The notes under the pieces: model-generated
What the model saw: the letters and a program-made list of their open reading frames with translations, nothing else
The model's database searches: none
Told to the model about the DNA's origin: nothing
Assembly: GCF_002102175.1 (NCBI RefSeq)
Contig: NZ_LQOX01000143.1
Location: forward strand, 1 to 64,000
Length of the DNA: 64,000 nt
Reading direction: 5' to 3'
Source: Mycobacterium gastri
GTDB taxonomy: Bacteria; Actinomycetota; Actinomycetes; Mycobacteriales; Mycobacteriaceae
Translations under genes and position numbers: made by a program
Shown: piece by piece, positions 8,207 through 16,118 of the stretch
How the letters are laid out: each line of letters starts with the position of its first letter
How positions within the stretch are numbered: position 1 is the stretch's first letter

Positions 8207-9118
8207 ATGTCCAAGATCGACAGCCATCGGGGAATCGTCGTCGGCGTCGACGGCTCGCCGGGCTCCCAAGCAGCGGTCCGATGGGCCGCCCGTGACGCCG
8301 AGTTGCGCAATGTTCCGCTGACCTTGGCCCATGTTCTCCCGCCCGCGACGGGAACGCGGCTGGCCTCGTCGGTAGCCGCAGGACGGACCCGCAGCCGAAT
8401 TGACGCCGGACAGCAACTGCTCGACGCGGCGCTCAAGGTCGCCGAGGAAAGCTGCGAACGCGGACTAACCCAGATCTACCGCGAAATGACCAGCGGGACA
8501 ACCGTTTCAACGCTGACCAAACTGTCCGAAGATGCCCATTTGGTGGTGGCCGGTTGCCGCGGCACTGGCTCATTGCGGGGCCGGCACTTGGGTTCGGTGA
8601 CTTCGGGTCTCATCCATGACGCGCGGTGCCCGGTGGCGGTCATCCATGATGACGTCCCAATGGCCGCCGATTCCGAGCGAGCCCCGGTACTGGTAGGCAT
8701 CGACGGGACACCGGAGTCGGAAGTGGCGATCGCCATCGCGTTCGACGCTGCCTCTCGTCGCAAGGTGGACCTGGTGGCCGTGCACGCGTGGAAATCTCCG
8801 GGCGTATTGGATCCGATCGTCAGTTTGCCGGGTCCCGGCTGGCCGGAACTGAGAACACAAGAGGACAAGATCGTCGCCGAGCGCCTGGCCGGTTGGGGCG
8901 AACAGTACCCCGATGTCGTTGTCCGCCGAATGATCGCACGCAACGATGCGGCGCCTGAACTTGTCGGTACGTCCAAGTCGGCCCAACTCGTGGTGGTCGG
9001 CAGTCGCGGAAGCGGCGGATTCGCGGGGATATTGTTCGGTTCGGTCAGCGCCGCCGTGGTGCTGTTGAGCCATGTGCCGGTCATAGTCGCACGCAAAACG
9101 GTCGCCAAAAGACGCTGA
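8207..9118 (+). CDS. Tandem-domain universal stress protein (Rv2005c-like)
   Basis: A 303-residue protein with two universal stress domains (about residues 5-150 and 160-298). Each opens with a V-G-D-G strand (GVDGSPGSQAAV and GIDGTPESEVAI), and each ends with a G-2X-G-9X-G(S/T) ATP-binding loop (GCRGTGSLRGRHLGS and GSRGSGGFAGILFGS). In M. tuberculosis such proteins are induced by hypoxia or nitric oxide and bind ATP; their exact role is unsettled. A partial DosR-like box lies upstream. Two more paralogues are encoded within the next five kilobases. Confidence 0.9.
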   Translation: MSKIDSHRGIVVGVDGSPGSQAAVRWAARDAELRNVPLTLAHVLPPATGTRLASSVAAGRTRSRIDAGQQLLDAALKVAEESCERGLTQIYREMTSGTTVSTLTKLSEDAHLVVAGCRGTGSLRGRHLGSVTSGLIHDARCPVAVIHDDVPMAADSERAPVLVGIDGTPESEVAIAIAFDAASRRKVDLVAVHAWKSPGVLDPIVSLPGPGWPELRTQEDKIVAERLAGWGEQYPDVVVRRMIARNDAAPELVGTSKSAQLVVVGSRGSGGFAGILFGSVSAAVVLLSHVPVIVARKTVAKRR

Positions 9119-9301
9119 CCCCCCGGTTCGCCTGGTTCGGCACAAGCTTCGCAAGTCCCCGCCGGTCGCGGTAGGTTCTCCCGCGAGTTCGGCCTGGAAG
9201 TACCCGCCGGAAACCGCACCGGAACTCTCCTGGTTTGACGGGTGTACATATGGGCAGCCTATCCTAACTAATCGTTAGACAGAGAAAGGCTGACTTCGCT
9301 C

Positions 9302-9541
9302 ATGTTGCCCATCGATCCACACGCCGACGCCGGCCGGCGCGCCTGGCTACCCTGCCCGAATTGCAACTGGGGCCGCAACGCATGTTCGGAGTGCCGCAGT
9401 CGGCGCAATTGCGGGACCCACTGGCAGTATCTGCTGAGCAACCGTGCGACCGAACTGCATCTCCAGTGCCCAGGTTGCACCGCCGTGTGGTCCACCGACA
9501 CGCGAAACAGCCTGCAAGACAAGGCGGTTAGTCGTCACTGA
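9302..9541 (+). CDS. Small cysteine-rich zinc-ribbon-like protein
   Basis: A 79-residue protein with three cysteine pairs: CPNC, CSEC and CPGC, plus a single cysteine and a histidine in NCGTHWQYL. This spacing suggests one or two zinc-binding ribbons. No enzyme motif is present, and I do not recognise a characterised family; it may be a small regulatory or redox-sensing protein. It sits in the stress island after a USP gene and is convergent with a TetR gene. A short inverted repeat (CTAAC, five bases, GTTAG) at 9264-9278 lies in its promoter region. Confidence 0.65.
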   Translation: MLPIDPHADAGRRAWLPCPNCNWGRNACSECRSRRNCGTHWQYLLSNRATELHLQCPGCTAVWSTDTRNSLQDKAVSRH

Positions 9542-9596
9542 TGTGGCGACGGCAGCGGTTACCCGCCCAGGCCGGCACCGAACCGGCACCAGACCG

Positions 9597-10265
9597 TCAG
9601 CCAACCGAACCCGATTGTCCCCGGGCATCGAGGGCAGGAAGGGGGCGTTGGCAAATGGTGCGCGCCTCCTGGGAATCGAGTCCGAATAGACGCAGCAACC
9701 TCTCGGTGACCATGTCGGCAGCCAACGCGTCGTCACGATGCGGATCCGCGCGCAACAAGGTGCCCAGCCCCAGCAACGCGCCCCCGGCAGTCGCTAACGC
9801 CAGTTCGGGGTCCCCCACCCGAAACCGTCCGGCTTCGGCGGCGGCCTTGATGTCCCGCAGGGCACGGGGGGCCAGCCCGTGGTCGGATGACAGCAGGTTG
9901 GTCCCGGTGGCCAACAGAATGTCACTCTCCAGTGGTCGCCGACGAAACAGCCTGCCGGTGAGCCGGAAACTGACGGCGAACGTTTCGGCAGGGTCGTCGA
10001 TCGACGCGGTGAGCAGGTCCAGCAACGCCCCGTGGGTGTCAAGGACGTCAGCTACCGCAGCCGCGAACAGCTGCTCCTTGCTGTCGAAGTGGTTGTAGAA
10101 CGAGCCCATGCCCACGTCGGCAGCCTGGGTGATCTCGAGCACCGGCGCGTTGAACTTTCCTTCGGCAATTAGCCGCTGCGCGGCCCTAACCAACGCTGTC
10201 CTGGTGCGTTGTTTGCGTCGTTCGAGCCGGTTCGGCGGCTCGGCGGGGCCGTCACTGGGAGACAT
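9597..10265 (-). CDS. TetR-family transcriptional regulator
   Basis: A 222-residue TetR protein. The DNA-binding part reads RTALVRAAQRLIAEGKFNAP, then ITQAADVGMGSFYNHFDSKE, with the helix-turn-helix ending in the usual aromatic-rich FYNHF. The C-terminal domain should bind a small ligand of unknown nature. The frame permits GTG at 10268 or ATG at 10265; I chose the ATG. It is convergent with the small zinc-ribbon gene and co-directional with the MerR gene, whose stop lies about 70 bases upstream. Confidence 0.86.
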   Translation of the reverse strand: MSPSDGPAEPPNRLERRKQRTRTALVRAAQRLIAEGKFNAPVLEITQAADVGMGSFYNHFDSKEQLFAAAVADVLDTHGALLDLLTASIDDPAETFAVSFRLTGRLFRRRPLESDILLATGTNLLSSDHGLAPRALRDIKAAAEAGRFRVGDPELALATAGGALLGLGTLLRADPHRDDALAADMVTERLLRLFGLDSQEARTICQRPLPALDARGQSGSVG

Positions 10266-10337
10266 CACTATGGCAAGTATGACTCGATCATGAGGATATC
10301 GTCAGAAATGTGGCTAGGGTGGGACCGCCTGATCCGG

Positions 10338-10724
10338 TCAGGCTTCGCCGTTGGCGGCAACCCGGGTGGCTCGGGTCGATCTTGCGGCCGCTTTCGCGGC
10401 GTTGCGCAGGGAGCGGTTGTTGGCCTCCAAGTCGTCGTTCGCAGCAGCCAGTGCCGCGTTGTCGTCTTCGAGACTGAGGATGCGCGCAATTCCGGCCAGA
10501 TTGATTCCGGCGTCAACCAGAGCGCTGATCCGCTGCAGCCGGGCCAAGTCGTCGGCGCTGTAACGCCGTGTTCCACCGTCACTACGAGCGGGTGTCAACA
10601 ATCCGTAGCGTTCGTACAGCCGCAGTGACTGCACCGCGATACCGGAGAGCTCGGCTGCCACCGAGATGCCGTACACGCCCTGATCGGGCGCCGGCGCGCC
10701 GGTTTCGCCGGGACGGTCAGCCAT
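10338..10724 (-). CDS. MerR/HspR-like regulator divergent from hsp18
   Basis: A 128-residue MerR-family protein. The winged-helix segment reads YGISVAAELSGIAVQSLRLY, then ERYGLLTPARSDGGTRRYS, and a coiled-coil dimerisation helix follows (LEDDNAALAAANDDLEANNR). No metal-binding cysteines are present, which excludes a typical metal sensor. It is closest in plan to HspR-type regulators of heat-shock genes. It is transcribed away from hsp18, and the 140-base gap holds a good promoter overlapped by a perfect palindrome, so control of hsp18 and itself is a strong inference. Confidence 0.85.
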   Translation of the reverse strand: MADRPGETGAPAPDQGVYGISVAAELSGIAVQSLRLYERYGLLTPARSDGGTRRYSADDLARLQRISALVDAGINLAGIARILSLEDDNAALAAANDDLEANNRSLRNAAKAAARSTRATRVAANGEA

Positions 10725-10772
10725 AGCTTATCCCCTCGACTGCTACTCGCATAGAAAACTTCTCTATCACAC

Positions 10773-10825
10773 TTGCATTACAATGTCGATAATGTTATAA
10801 AAAATCTATGGCTTTAGCCATAGAT
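10773..10825 (+). promoter_or_regulatory. hsp18 promoter with a perfect palindromic operator
   Basis: TTGCAT at 10773-10778 and TATAAA at 10796-10801 are 17 bases apart, a good sigma-A-like -35/-10 pair. CATTA (10776) and TAATG (10790) form a small dyad between them. Just downstream, ATCTATGGCT at 10804-10813 and AGCCATAGAT at 10816-10825 make a perfect ten-base inverted repeat with a two-base centre, covering the expected transcription start. It could be an operator for the divergent MerR protein or an RNA hairpin in the leader. Confidence 0.6.
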
Positions 10826-10865
10826 ATCTACTGGACCCAGCAGATTGGAGTGAAAGGTGACCACC

Positions 10866-11315
10866 ATGCTGATGCGCACCGACCCGTTCCGTGATCTGGA
10901 CCGCTTTGCCCAACAGGTGCTGGGCACGGCCGCCCGGCCAGCCGTGATGCCCATGGATGCGTGGCGGGATGGCGAAAAATTCGTCGTCGAGTTCGACCTG
11001 CCCGGCATCGACGCCAACTCCCTAGACATCGATATCGAGCGCAACGTGGTGACCGTGCGCGCAGAACGGCCCAGCGTCGATCCGAATCGGGAAATGCTGG
11101 CCAGCGAGCGGCCGCGCGGAGTGTTCAGCCGCCAGCTCGTGCTTGGCGAAAACCTCGACACCGACCGGATCGAGGCTTGCTACCAAGAAGGCGTCCTGCG
11201 ACTGGTCATCCCGGTGGCCGAACGGGCCAAGCCGCGCAAGATCTCGGTTGCCCGCGGCAATGGCCACAAGGCCATCGACGAGGCTGACGCGCAACCCGAG
11301 GTGATCGAAGCCTAA
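10866..11315 (+). CDS. hsp18: Small heat shock protein, 18 kDa antigen family (Hsp20)
   Basis: A 149-residue alpha-crystallin-type chaperone nearly identical in plan to the M. leprae 18 kDa antigen as I recall it: MLMRTDPFRDLDRFAQQVLG, MPMDAWRDGEKFVVEFDLPG and RGVFSRQLVLGENLDTDRI. The alpha-crystallin domain spans about residues 30-125. The A-x-x-x-G-V-L strand appears here as YQEGVLRLVIPV. The protein should hold unfolding proteins in oligomers under stress. The ATG at 10866 follows AAGG by eight bases and matches the leprae start; an in-frame GTG lies at 10857. This orthologue is absent from M. tuberculosis, which uses HspX. Confidence 0.93.
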   Translation: MLMRTDPFRDLDRFAQQVLGTAARPAVMPMDAWRDGEKFVVEFDLPGIDANSLDIDIERNVVTVRAERPSVDPNREMLASERPRGVFSRQLVLGENLDTDRIEACYQEGVLRLVIPVAERAKPRKISVARGNGHKAIDEADAQPEVIEA

Positions 11316-11433
11316 TCGGAAGGTGGATGGCGCGGGGACCGCCGCCGGCATCGCCGGCCCCGACTCGCCGCGCCTCCGCCAGACGTCATGTCGCACAACG
11401 GATGACTCGACGCGACTGGTAATTCGAGGTGCC

Positions 11434-11812
11434 GAGGAACCGTGGTTCGTAGGGCGCGTCGCCTCCAAGCGCCCTCGGCCTTGGGCTTCAGCGCTGCTTA
11501 TCGGCCTACCGCCCCCATCCCGGTCAGCGCATCGTGGGCCTGTCCAAGCTGGCTCGGCTGGTCCACGGTTACGCCGCGCGACTGCAGGTTCAGGAGCGTA
11601 TCGGGCACCAGGCGACCGGCGGGATCATGCGCAAGCTCAACCCTTCCGGTGCCATGTGCGTCATTACCGGGCGACACGACTGCATGAGACTGCGTGGAAT
11701 ACGCGAACCAGCCGCCGAGGCAACCGCCGAGTCCCGCAAAGGCATGTGGCTGGACCGGGAATTAGCGCTGGTCCATCAGCTACATGCCAGTGGCCGCCCC
11801 GGTGTGTGTTAA
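11434..11812 (+). pseudogene. folE: Remnant of GTP cyclohydrolase I (folE), C-terminal half
   Basis: The last 92 codons read GLSKLARLVHGYAARLQVQE, then LNPSGAMCVITGRHDCMRLR and GIREP. These match the conserved C-terminal half of GTP cyclohydrolase I, including the cysteine-containing zinc/active-site strand. Upstream, HPGQRIVGLSKL continues the match, but further back only a faint LPFVGRV-like segment appears in another frame, and the zinc-ligand CEHH motif is lost. The gene is thus 5'-truncated or frameshifted. Its stop codon overlaps that of the convergent USP gene. Confidence 0.72.
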
Positions 11813-12696
11813 GCCGACCGCGCCACGATCACGGGCATCCGCACGGCGTGCACCACCGCGTTGCTCACCGAACCCAGTAGCACGCCGGTAACGCCACCCC
11901 GGCCGTGGCTTCCGACCACGACGAGCTGGGCGGTTTGCGACCTTTCGACAAGCTGTCGCGCCGGGCGATCAGCCACGACCACTCTGCGCACAGTCACATC
12001 GGGATAGCGCTCCTGCCAGCCGGCCAACCGCTCGGCCAGCAGGACCTGGGCTTCTGCTTCCACCGTGGACCAGTTCAGTCCCGGCAGCTCGACCACCTCG
12101 AGGTCGCTCCACGCATGCAGCGCGATCAGCTCGACCCCGCGACGGGATGCCTCGTCGAACGCCACCGCGACCGCGGCCTCCGACGCCGGTGACCCGTCGA
12201 TCCCGAGCAGCACTGGGGCGTGCAGCGGATCGGGCATCAATGGATCTTCGTCACGGATGATCGCGACCGGGCACCTGGCGCGTCTCACCAGGCTCGAACT
12301 GACAGAACCCAGCAGGACCCGGGCCAACGCACCGCGACCGGAGCTGCCGACGACGATCATCTCCGCCTCGGCCGACATTTCGACCATGGTGGGCACCGGC
12401 GTGGAAAACACGATCTCGCTTTTCACGGTGAGCTTCCGGTCCCCCGTGACGGACTCGTCGGCGATCTTGTGCGCTGCGGCCAGGATCTTGCGCCCCTCGT
12501 CTTCCTGCCACACCGCCCAGGTGTCGGGGTAAGGCATCGGCGGCCAGGTCGCCACATCGGTGCTCACCACATGCGCGATGGTCAGCTGAACGTTGCGCAT
12601 CGCCGCGTCGCGGGCCGCCCAACATACCGCGGCATTCGAGGCGGGTGAGCCGTCGGCTCCGACGACAACGCCGAGACGCTTCTCCAAAATCGACAT
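11809..12696 (-). CDS. Tandem-domain universal stress protein
   Basis: A 295-residue two-domain USP. Domain one begins VVVGADGSPASNAAVCW and ends with the ATP loop GSSGRGALARVLLGS; domain two begins LLGIDGSPASEAAV and ends GSHGRGGVTGVLLGS. Both loops fit the G-2X-G-9X-GS nucleotide-binding pattern. GAGGAG precedes the ATG by seven bases. It lies downstream of, and co-directional with, another USP across a 244-base gap, so it may be transcribed separately. It resembles the M. tuberculosis proteins Rv2026c, Rv2028c and Rv2005c of the dormancy regulon. Confidence 0.9.
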   Translation of the reverse strand: MSILEKRLGVVVGADGSPASNAAVCWAARDAAMRNVQLTIAHVVSTDVATWPPMPYPDTWAVWQEDEGRKILAAAHKIADESVTGDRKLTVKSEIVFSTPVPTMVEMSAEAEMIVVGSSGRGALARVLLGSVSSSLVRRARCPVAIIRDEDPLMPDPLHAPVLLGIDGSPASEAAVAVAFDEASRRGVELIALHAWSDLEVVELPGLNWSTVEAEAQVLLAERLAGWQERYPDVTVRRVVVADRPARQLVERSQTAQLVVVGSHGRGGVTGVLLGSVSNAVVHAVRMPVIVARSA

Positions 12697-12940
12697 TTCG
12701 TTGCTCCTCCGATTACCTGACGTGTGTCGGCAAAGCTGCGACCAATGGTGTGTCGACGCCGATTCGGCCCACCGTGGCGGCCCAGCCCAGCGCGCCGGCG
12801 CAGTGCCGGCCGATCACACAGGTCATCACGCCAAGCTACAAAACACATACCGCTGTGGCGTCTTCCGAACGGCCTGACCAGCAGGGACCAAAGACCTCTG
12901 TTTCGGGTGTTTCGGGTGTTTCGTGCACGGCGGCCGGCGA
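12697..12940. other. Gap between two USP genes
   Basis: A 244-base gap upstream of the USP at 11809-12696. It includes GCGACCAATGGTGTG around 12738, which weakly recalls a DosR half-site, but I do not regard it as a firm site. No gene is visible. Confidence 0.35.
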
Positions 12941-13825
12941 TCAGGCGGGACGCACGACGATGACCGGGATTTTCGCCGAGTGCGCCACGGCAGAGCCGAC
13001 CGAACCGAGGAGCATGCCGGGAAATCCTCCGCGGCCGCGACTTCCGACCACCACCAATTGCGCGCGCTCGGCTCCCTCGAGCAGCCAGTGCGCTGGCTTG
13101 TCACAGACCAGCGACCGCTGAACGTGGACGTCCGGATACTGCTCTTGCCAACCTGCGAGGCGTTCGGCGAGAACCTCCTCTCCCTGACTCTCGCGATCAC
13201 GCCAGTCCATCCCGAGGATGGGGAAAACACCGACGTCACTCCACGCGTGCAACGCGACCAGGTCTACACCGCGACGGGAGGCTTCGTCGAATGCCAAGGC
13301 CGTCGCGGCTTCCGAGGCCGGTGATCCGTCGATGCCCACCAGCACCGGCGCGCTGGTGTCCGGAGCCACACCGTCGTCGGAATGAATGACCGCTACCGGG
13401 CAATGCGCATGGTGCAACAGCGCCGAACTCACCGATCCCAACAGCGTTCGGCCCAGCGCGCCCATCCCCTGACTGCCGACGACGGTCATCCAGGCGTCCT
13501 TGGAGGCGTCGATGAGCGCCGGCACGATGTTGGCATAAACCACCTCGGTGCGGACATCGGGCGGGGGTGATTCGCCCAAACTCTCGTCCAGCGCCCGGCG
13601 CGCCCGTTCGATCACGGTTTGCGCTTCGTCTTCCTGCCACTGCGGCATTTCGGTGTAGAGCTGGCCCACCGGCCAACCGACAACGACGGGGGCGACACCG
13701 TGCATCAGGGTGACGGGCATCTTGTGCAGGATGGCCTCGCGGGCGGCCCAGGCCACCGCCGCGTCGGACTGCGCCGAGCCGTCGATGCCTACCAGAATCC
13801 CGTACTGCGTTGTATCCCTGGACAT
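12941..13825 (-). CDS. Tandem-domain universal stress protein
   Basis: A 294-residue USP with two domains: GILVGIDGSAQSDAAVAWAA at the start of the first and LVGIDGSPASEAATALAF at the start of the second. Both domains keep the ATP-binding loop (GSQGMGALGRTLLGS and GSRGRGGFPGMLLGS). The ATG is preceded by AAGGAGGGTGAA, a strong ribosome binding site. The long stretch SPASEAA...AFDEASRRGV is almost the same as in the next USP downstream, which suggests a tandem duplication. Probable role: ATP-binding stress protein in hypoxia or dormancy, inferred from the family. Confidence 0.9.
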   Translation of the reverse strand: MSRDTTQYGILVGIDGSAQSDAAVAWAAREAILHKMPVTLMHGVAPVVVGWPVGQLYTEMPQWQEDEAQTVIERARRALDESLGESPPPDVRTEVVYANIVPALIDASKDAWMTVVGSQGMGALGRTLLGSVSSALLHHAHCPVAVIHSDDGVAPDTSAPVLVGIDGSPASEAATALAFDEASRRGVDLVALHAWSDVGVFPILGMDWRDRESQGEEVLAERLAGWQEQYPDVHVQRSLVCDKPAHWLLEGAERAQLVVVGSRGRGGFPGMLLGSVGSAVAHSAKIPVIVVRPA

Positions 13826-14110
13826 TTCACCCTCCTTGCGGCGGCCTGACGGATACCAGCGACCGGCACCGGATCCTCACGTCAGCACCAACCGGGCGGA
13901 CGCGAGTATCGACCTGACCGTATACGACGGCCGCCCGGTTCAGCAGAGCCCATGGACCCAACTTTGAGGCAGGCGGTCCCCCATCAGCTCGCCGGTGCGC
14001 CGAAGAACTCGCGAAATCAGAGTCGAAGGACCCTACGCCGATTCCCCGCTCGATGGATACGGTCGGGCATGTCGGAGTCCACCGGCAGTAACGAGGGGAA
14101 GGCTGTCAAA

Positions 14111-14368
14111 ATGCCCGTCATCAATAGCTACAACGTCGAAGCGATGCTGGATTCGATGGCGACCGTGTCGTATGGCGTTATCAACTGGTTCGATGACGAG
14201 CACGGCTTCGGATTCGTCCATCCCGTAGACGGCGATCGCGACGTCTTCATCGACTCTTCCGAGATCGTCGATTGGCCTGCTAGCGGCATTCATGCCGGCC
14301 AGCGCGTGAGCTACCAAACCGGGGGAACGCGCCACTGGCCGCTGGCGCAAGCCGTGCACATCCTCTGA
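14111..14368 (+). CDS. Cold-shock-domain protein
   Basis: An 85-residue protein carrying one cold-shock domain from about residue 16. The RNA-binding motifs are recognisable: VINWFDDEHGFGFVHP (RNP1 region) and DVFIDSSEI (RNP2 region). These small beta-barrels bind single-stranded nucleic acid and aid translation or transcription under stress. The frame is open further upstream, but the ATG at 14111 follows GAGGGGAAGG at good spacing, so I chose it. It is convergent with the FNT channel gene, with nine bases between stops. The insertions around DSSEI differ from the CspA consensus. Confidence 0.8.
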   Translation: MPVINSYNVEAMLDSMATVSYGVINWFDDEHGFGFVHPVDGDRDVFIDSSEIVDWPASGIHAGQRVSYQTGGTRHWPLAQAVHIL

Positions 14369-14377
14369 GGCGCTCGA

Positions 14378-15256
14378 CTACTCCTCCCGCGGCTGCAGAC
14401 GGGCGATGACGTAAAAGGGCAGCGCCACAAAGATCGTGCCGCCAACCAGATTGCCGAGAGTGGTTACGAAGATATTGGTGACCAAGCCGTGGTCCCCCAA
14501 GCCCCAGCTGATCCCGCAGTGGGGTGTATCCTGGTGAAATGCATTGAGCAGCAACGGCATTCCCAGGAATCCGACATTTGCCACGACGTGCTGATCGCTG
14601 CCGATCACGAATGCGAAGGGTCCGTAGAACGCCAAGCCCATCCGGGCGACGTCGCTGCGCGCCTTGTAGTACATGCACATGGCGGTTTGCAGGAACCAGG
14701 TGCACAGCACCGCCAGGAGGAAGGCGGTCCATAAGGGCTGGCCGGCCTTCTGGGCGCCGACGATTGCCGCACGCGTGGCGAAGGCACCCAGATACGGACC
14801 CCCGGCCGCGGCGCACACGGCGACAAACACCAGTGCGCCAACGATATTGCCTATCAGTCCGATGAGCAGCAGCTGTAGATAGCAGCTGATGCGCATGCGT
14901 CCCTGCAGCACCGCGAAAAAGCCGGCTGCCATGTCGGCGGTGATCAGCGATGCCCCCGATACCAGGATGAGAACAAAGGACATGCCGAACGCCAGCCCCA
15001 TCAGCAGGCTGGCGATACCGGGCGTGCTGACCCCGGTGCTGACGACCAACGACAGCAACGCGCCGAAACCCACCATCGCGCCACCGACCAGTGAGCGGAT
15101 CAGGAAAGCCCACGGATGGGCGGATTTCTCGAGCGCCATGTCCGCTATTCGGGTCACCATGGCCGGGACACCGAGTGGTTCGAACGGATCGCCGGCCCGG
15201 CGATCATCGGACAATGGGGGGCCCACGCGGTCTGGGCCCAGGGCAAGCTGGGACAT
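14378..15256 (-). CDS. FNT-family channel (formate/nitrite transporter type)
   Basis: A 292-residue membrane protein with six hydrophobic segments, typical of the pentameric FocA/NirC/HSC channels that pass small monovalent anions. The segment GSDQHVVANVGF corresponds to the family's histidine-containing helix (G-x-E-H-S-V-A-N), and LCTWFLQTA replaces the usual CNW. The substrate cannot be fixed; formate, nitrite, hydrosulfide or another small anion such as cyanate are options. It ends the seven-gene cyanase operon, 38 bases after the flavin reductase. The ATG at 15256 is chosen because longer frames overlap that gene. Confidence 0.82.
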   Translation of the reverse strand: MSQLALGPDRVGPPLSDDRRAGDPFEPLGVPAMVTRIADMALEKSAHPWAFLIRSLVGGAMVGFGALLSLVVSTGVSTPGIASLLMGLAFGMSFVLILVSGASLITADMAAGFFAVLQGRMRISCYLQLLLIGLIGNIVGALVFVAVCAAAGGPYLGAFATRAAIVGAQKAGQPLWTAFLLAVLCTWFLQTAMCMYYKARSDVARMGLAFYGPFAFVIGSDQHVVANVGFLGMPLLLNAFHQDTPHCGISWGLGDHGLVTNIFVTTLGNLVGGTIFVALPFYVIARLQPREE

Positions 15257-15294
15257 GGTGCGCCTATCGGTAAGTATGGAAAGTGTTGCGTCGC

Positions 15295-15855
15295 TTAAGA
15301 AGCCACCGGGTGGACGGTGTCTGCCCAATCGTGCATCCGTCCCGAGTAGTAGAGCAGCGGCAGGCCGCCGGCGCGGCGCACGGCGCAGGCGCGGATGAGC
15401 AGGATGACGTGGTCGCCCGCATCGTAGATCCGGTCGATAAAGCCGCTTACCGAGGCGGCCGCACCGACAAGAACCGGACAACCGCAGTCATCGGTGTCGA
15501 ATTCGACTCCCTCGAACCGGTCGTCGACCTTGCTGGCGAAACGGCGCGCCAGGCTCGCTTGGTCGTTCGCCAACACGTTGACGGCCACCGAGCTGCCGAC
15601 GCGGAACGCCGGAAGGCTGCCCGCGCTGCGCGCCACACACTGCAGCAACAGCGGCGGGTCCAGGGACACCGAGGCAAACGAGCTGATGGTCATGCCGACC
15701 GATCGGTCGCCTAGTCGGGTGGTCAGGACGGTGACGCCGGAAGGAAAGGCGCCCATGGCGTTTCGCATCGATGTGGCGTCAACGGGTCCCCCCAGTGTCC
15801 AAACCTGGTCCGGGCGGCGATCCGGTTGCGACGAGTGTGCACTGGCGTTCGTCAT
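15295..15855 (-). CDS. Flavin reductase-like protein (FMN-dependent monooxygenase partner)
   Basis: A 186-residue protein of the flavin-reductase-like split barrel: MGAFPSGVTVLTTR, GMTISSFASVSLDPPLLLQC, VNVLANDQASLARRFA and DRFEGVEF are the family landmarks. Such proteins use NAD(P)H to supply reduced FMN or FAD to a separate oxygenase. The start ATG overlaps the anti-sigma stop (ATGA) and follows AGGAAAGG. In this operon the natural client would be the acyl-CoA-dehydrogenase-fold protein three genes upstream; that pairing is inference. Confidence 0.85.
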   Translation of the reverse strand: MTNASAHSSQPDRRPDQVWTLGGPVDATSMRNAMGAFPSGVTVLTTRLGDRSVGMTISSFASVSLDPPLLLQCVARSAGSLPAFRVGSSVAVNVLANDQASLARRFASKVDDRFEGVEFDTDDCGCPVLVGAAASVSGFIDRIYDAGDHVILLIRACAVRRAGGLPLLYYSGRMHDWADTVHPVAS

Positions 15856-16118
15856 TCTTGGCCTTTCCTGAGGGTGTTGATCGTGTTGATAACCCCCGCG
15901 ATGTGCTCGTCGCTGAGCTTTTCCCCATCGAATACGTGATTGAGCAGAACCTTGAGGTCCAGCATTTGCTGCAGATACACCAGGCATGGCGGGCACTCGT
16001 CGATGTGTTTGGCCACGATCGCTCCCCACTCCTGCGGGTCCGAGTCCACCAGGTCGTCGACGAGTCGGACGAAATCAACGCAGTCGACGGCGGGGACCGT
16101 GTTGTCGTAGACGGTCAT
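15852..16118 (-). CDS. Zinc-binding anti-sigma factor
   Basis: An 88-residue protein with the H-x3-C-x2-C signature (His38, Cys42, Cys45 in HIDECPPC) of zinc-associated anti-sigma factors such as RshA and RseA. These sequester a cognate ECF sigma factor and often release it upon thiol oxidation. The helices after the motif (VYLQQMLDLKVLLNHVF) fit the sigma-binding part. The gene overlaps the sigma gene upstream and the flavin reductase gene downstream, each by ATGA, so the three are coupled. No membrane segment is present, so it is a soluble cytoplasmic regulator. Confidence 0.84.
   Translation of the reverse strand: MTVYDNTVPAVDCVDFVRLVDDLVDSDPQEWGAIVAKHIDECPPCLVYLQQMLDLKVLLNHVFDGEKLSDEHIAGVINTINTLRKGQE

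Noticed and set aside
12738..12752. DosR-box-like GCGACCAATGGTGTG between two USP genes
   Set aside because: Only the centre fits the consensus; both outer triplets differ.
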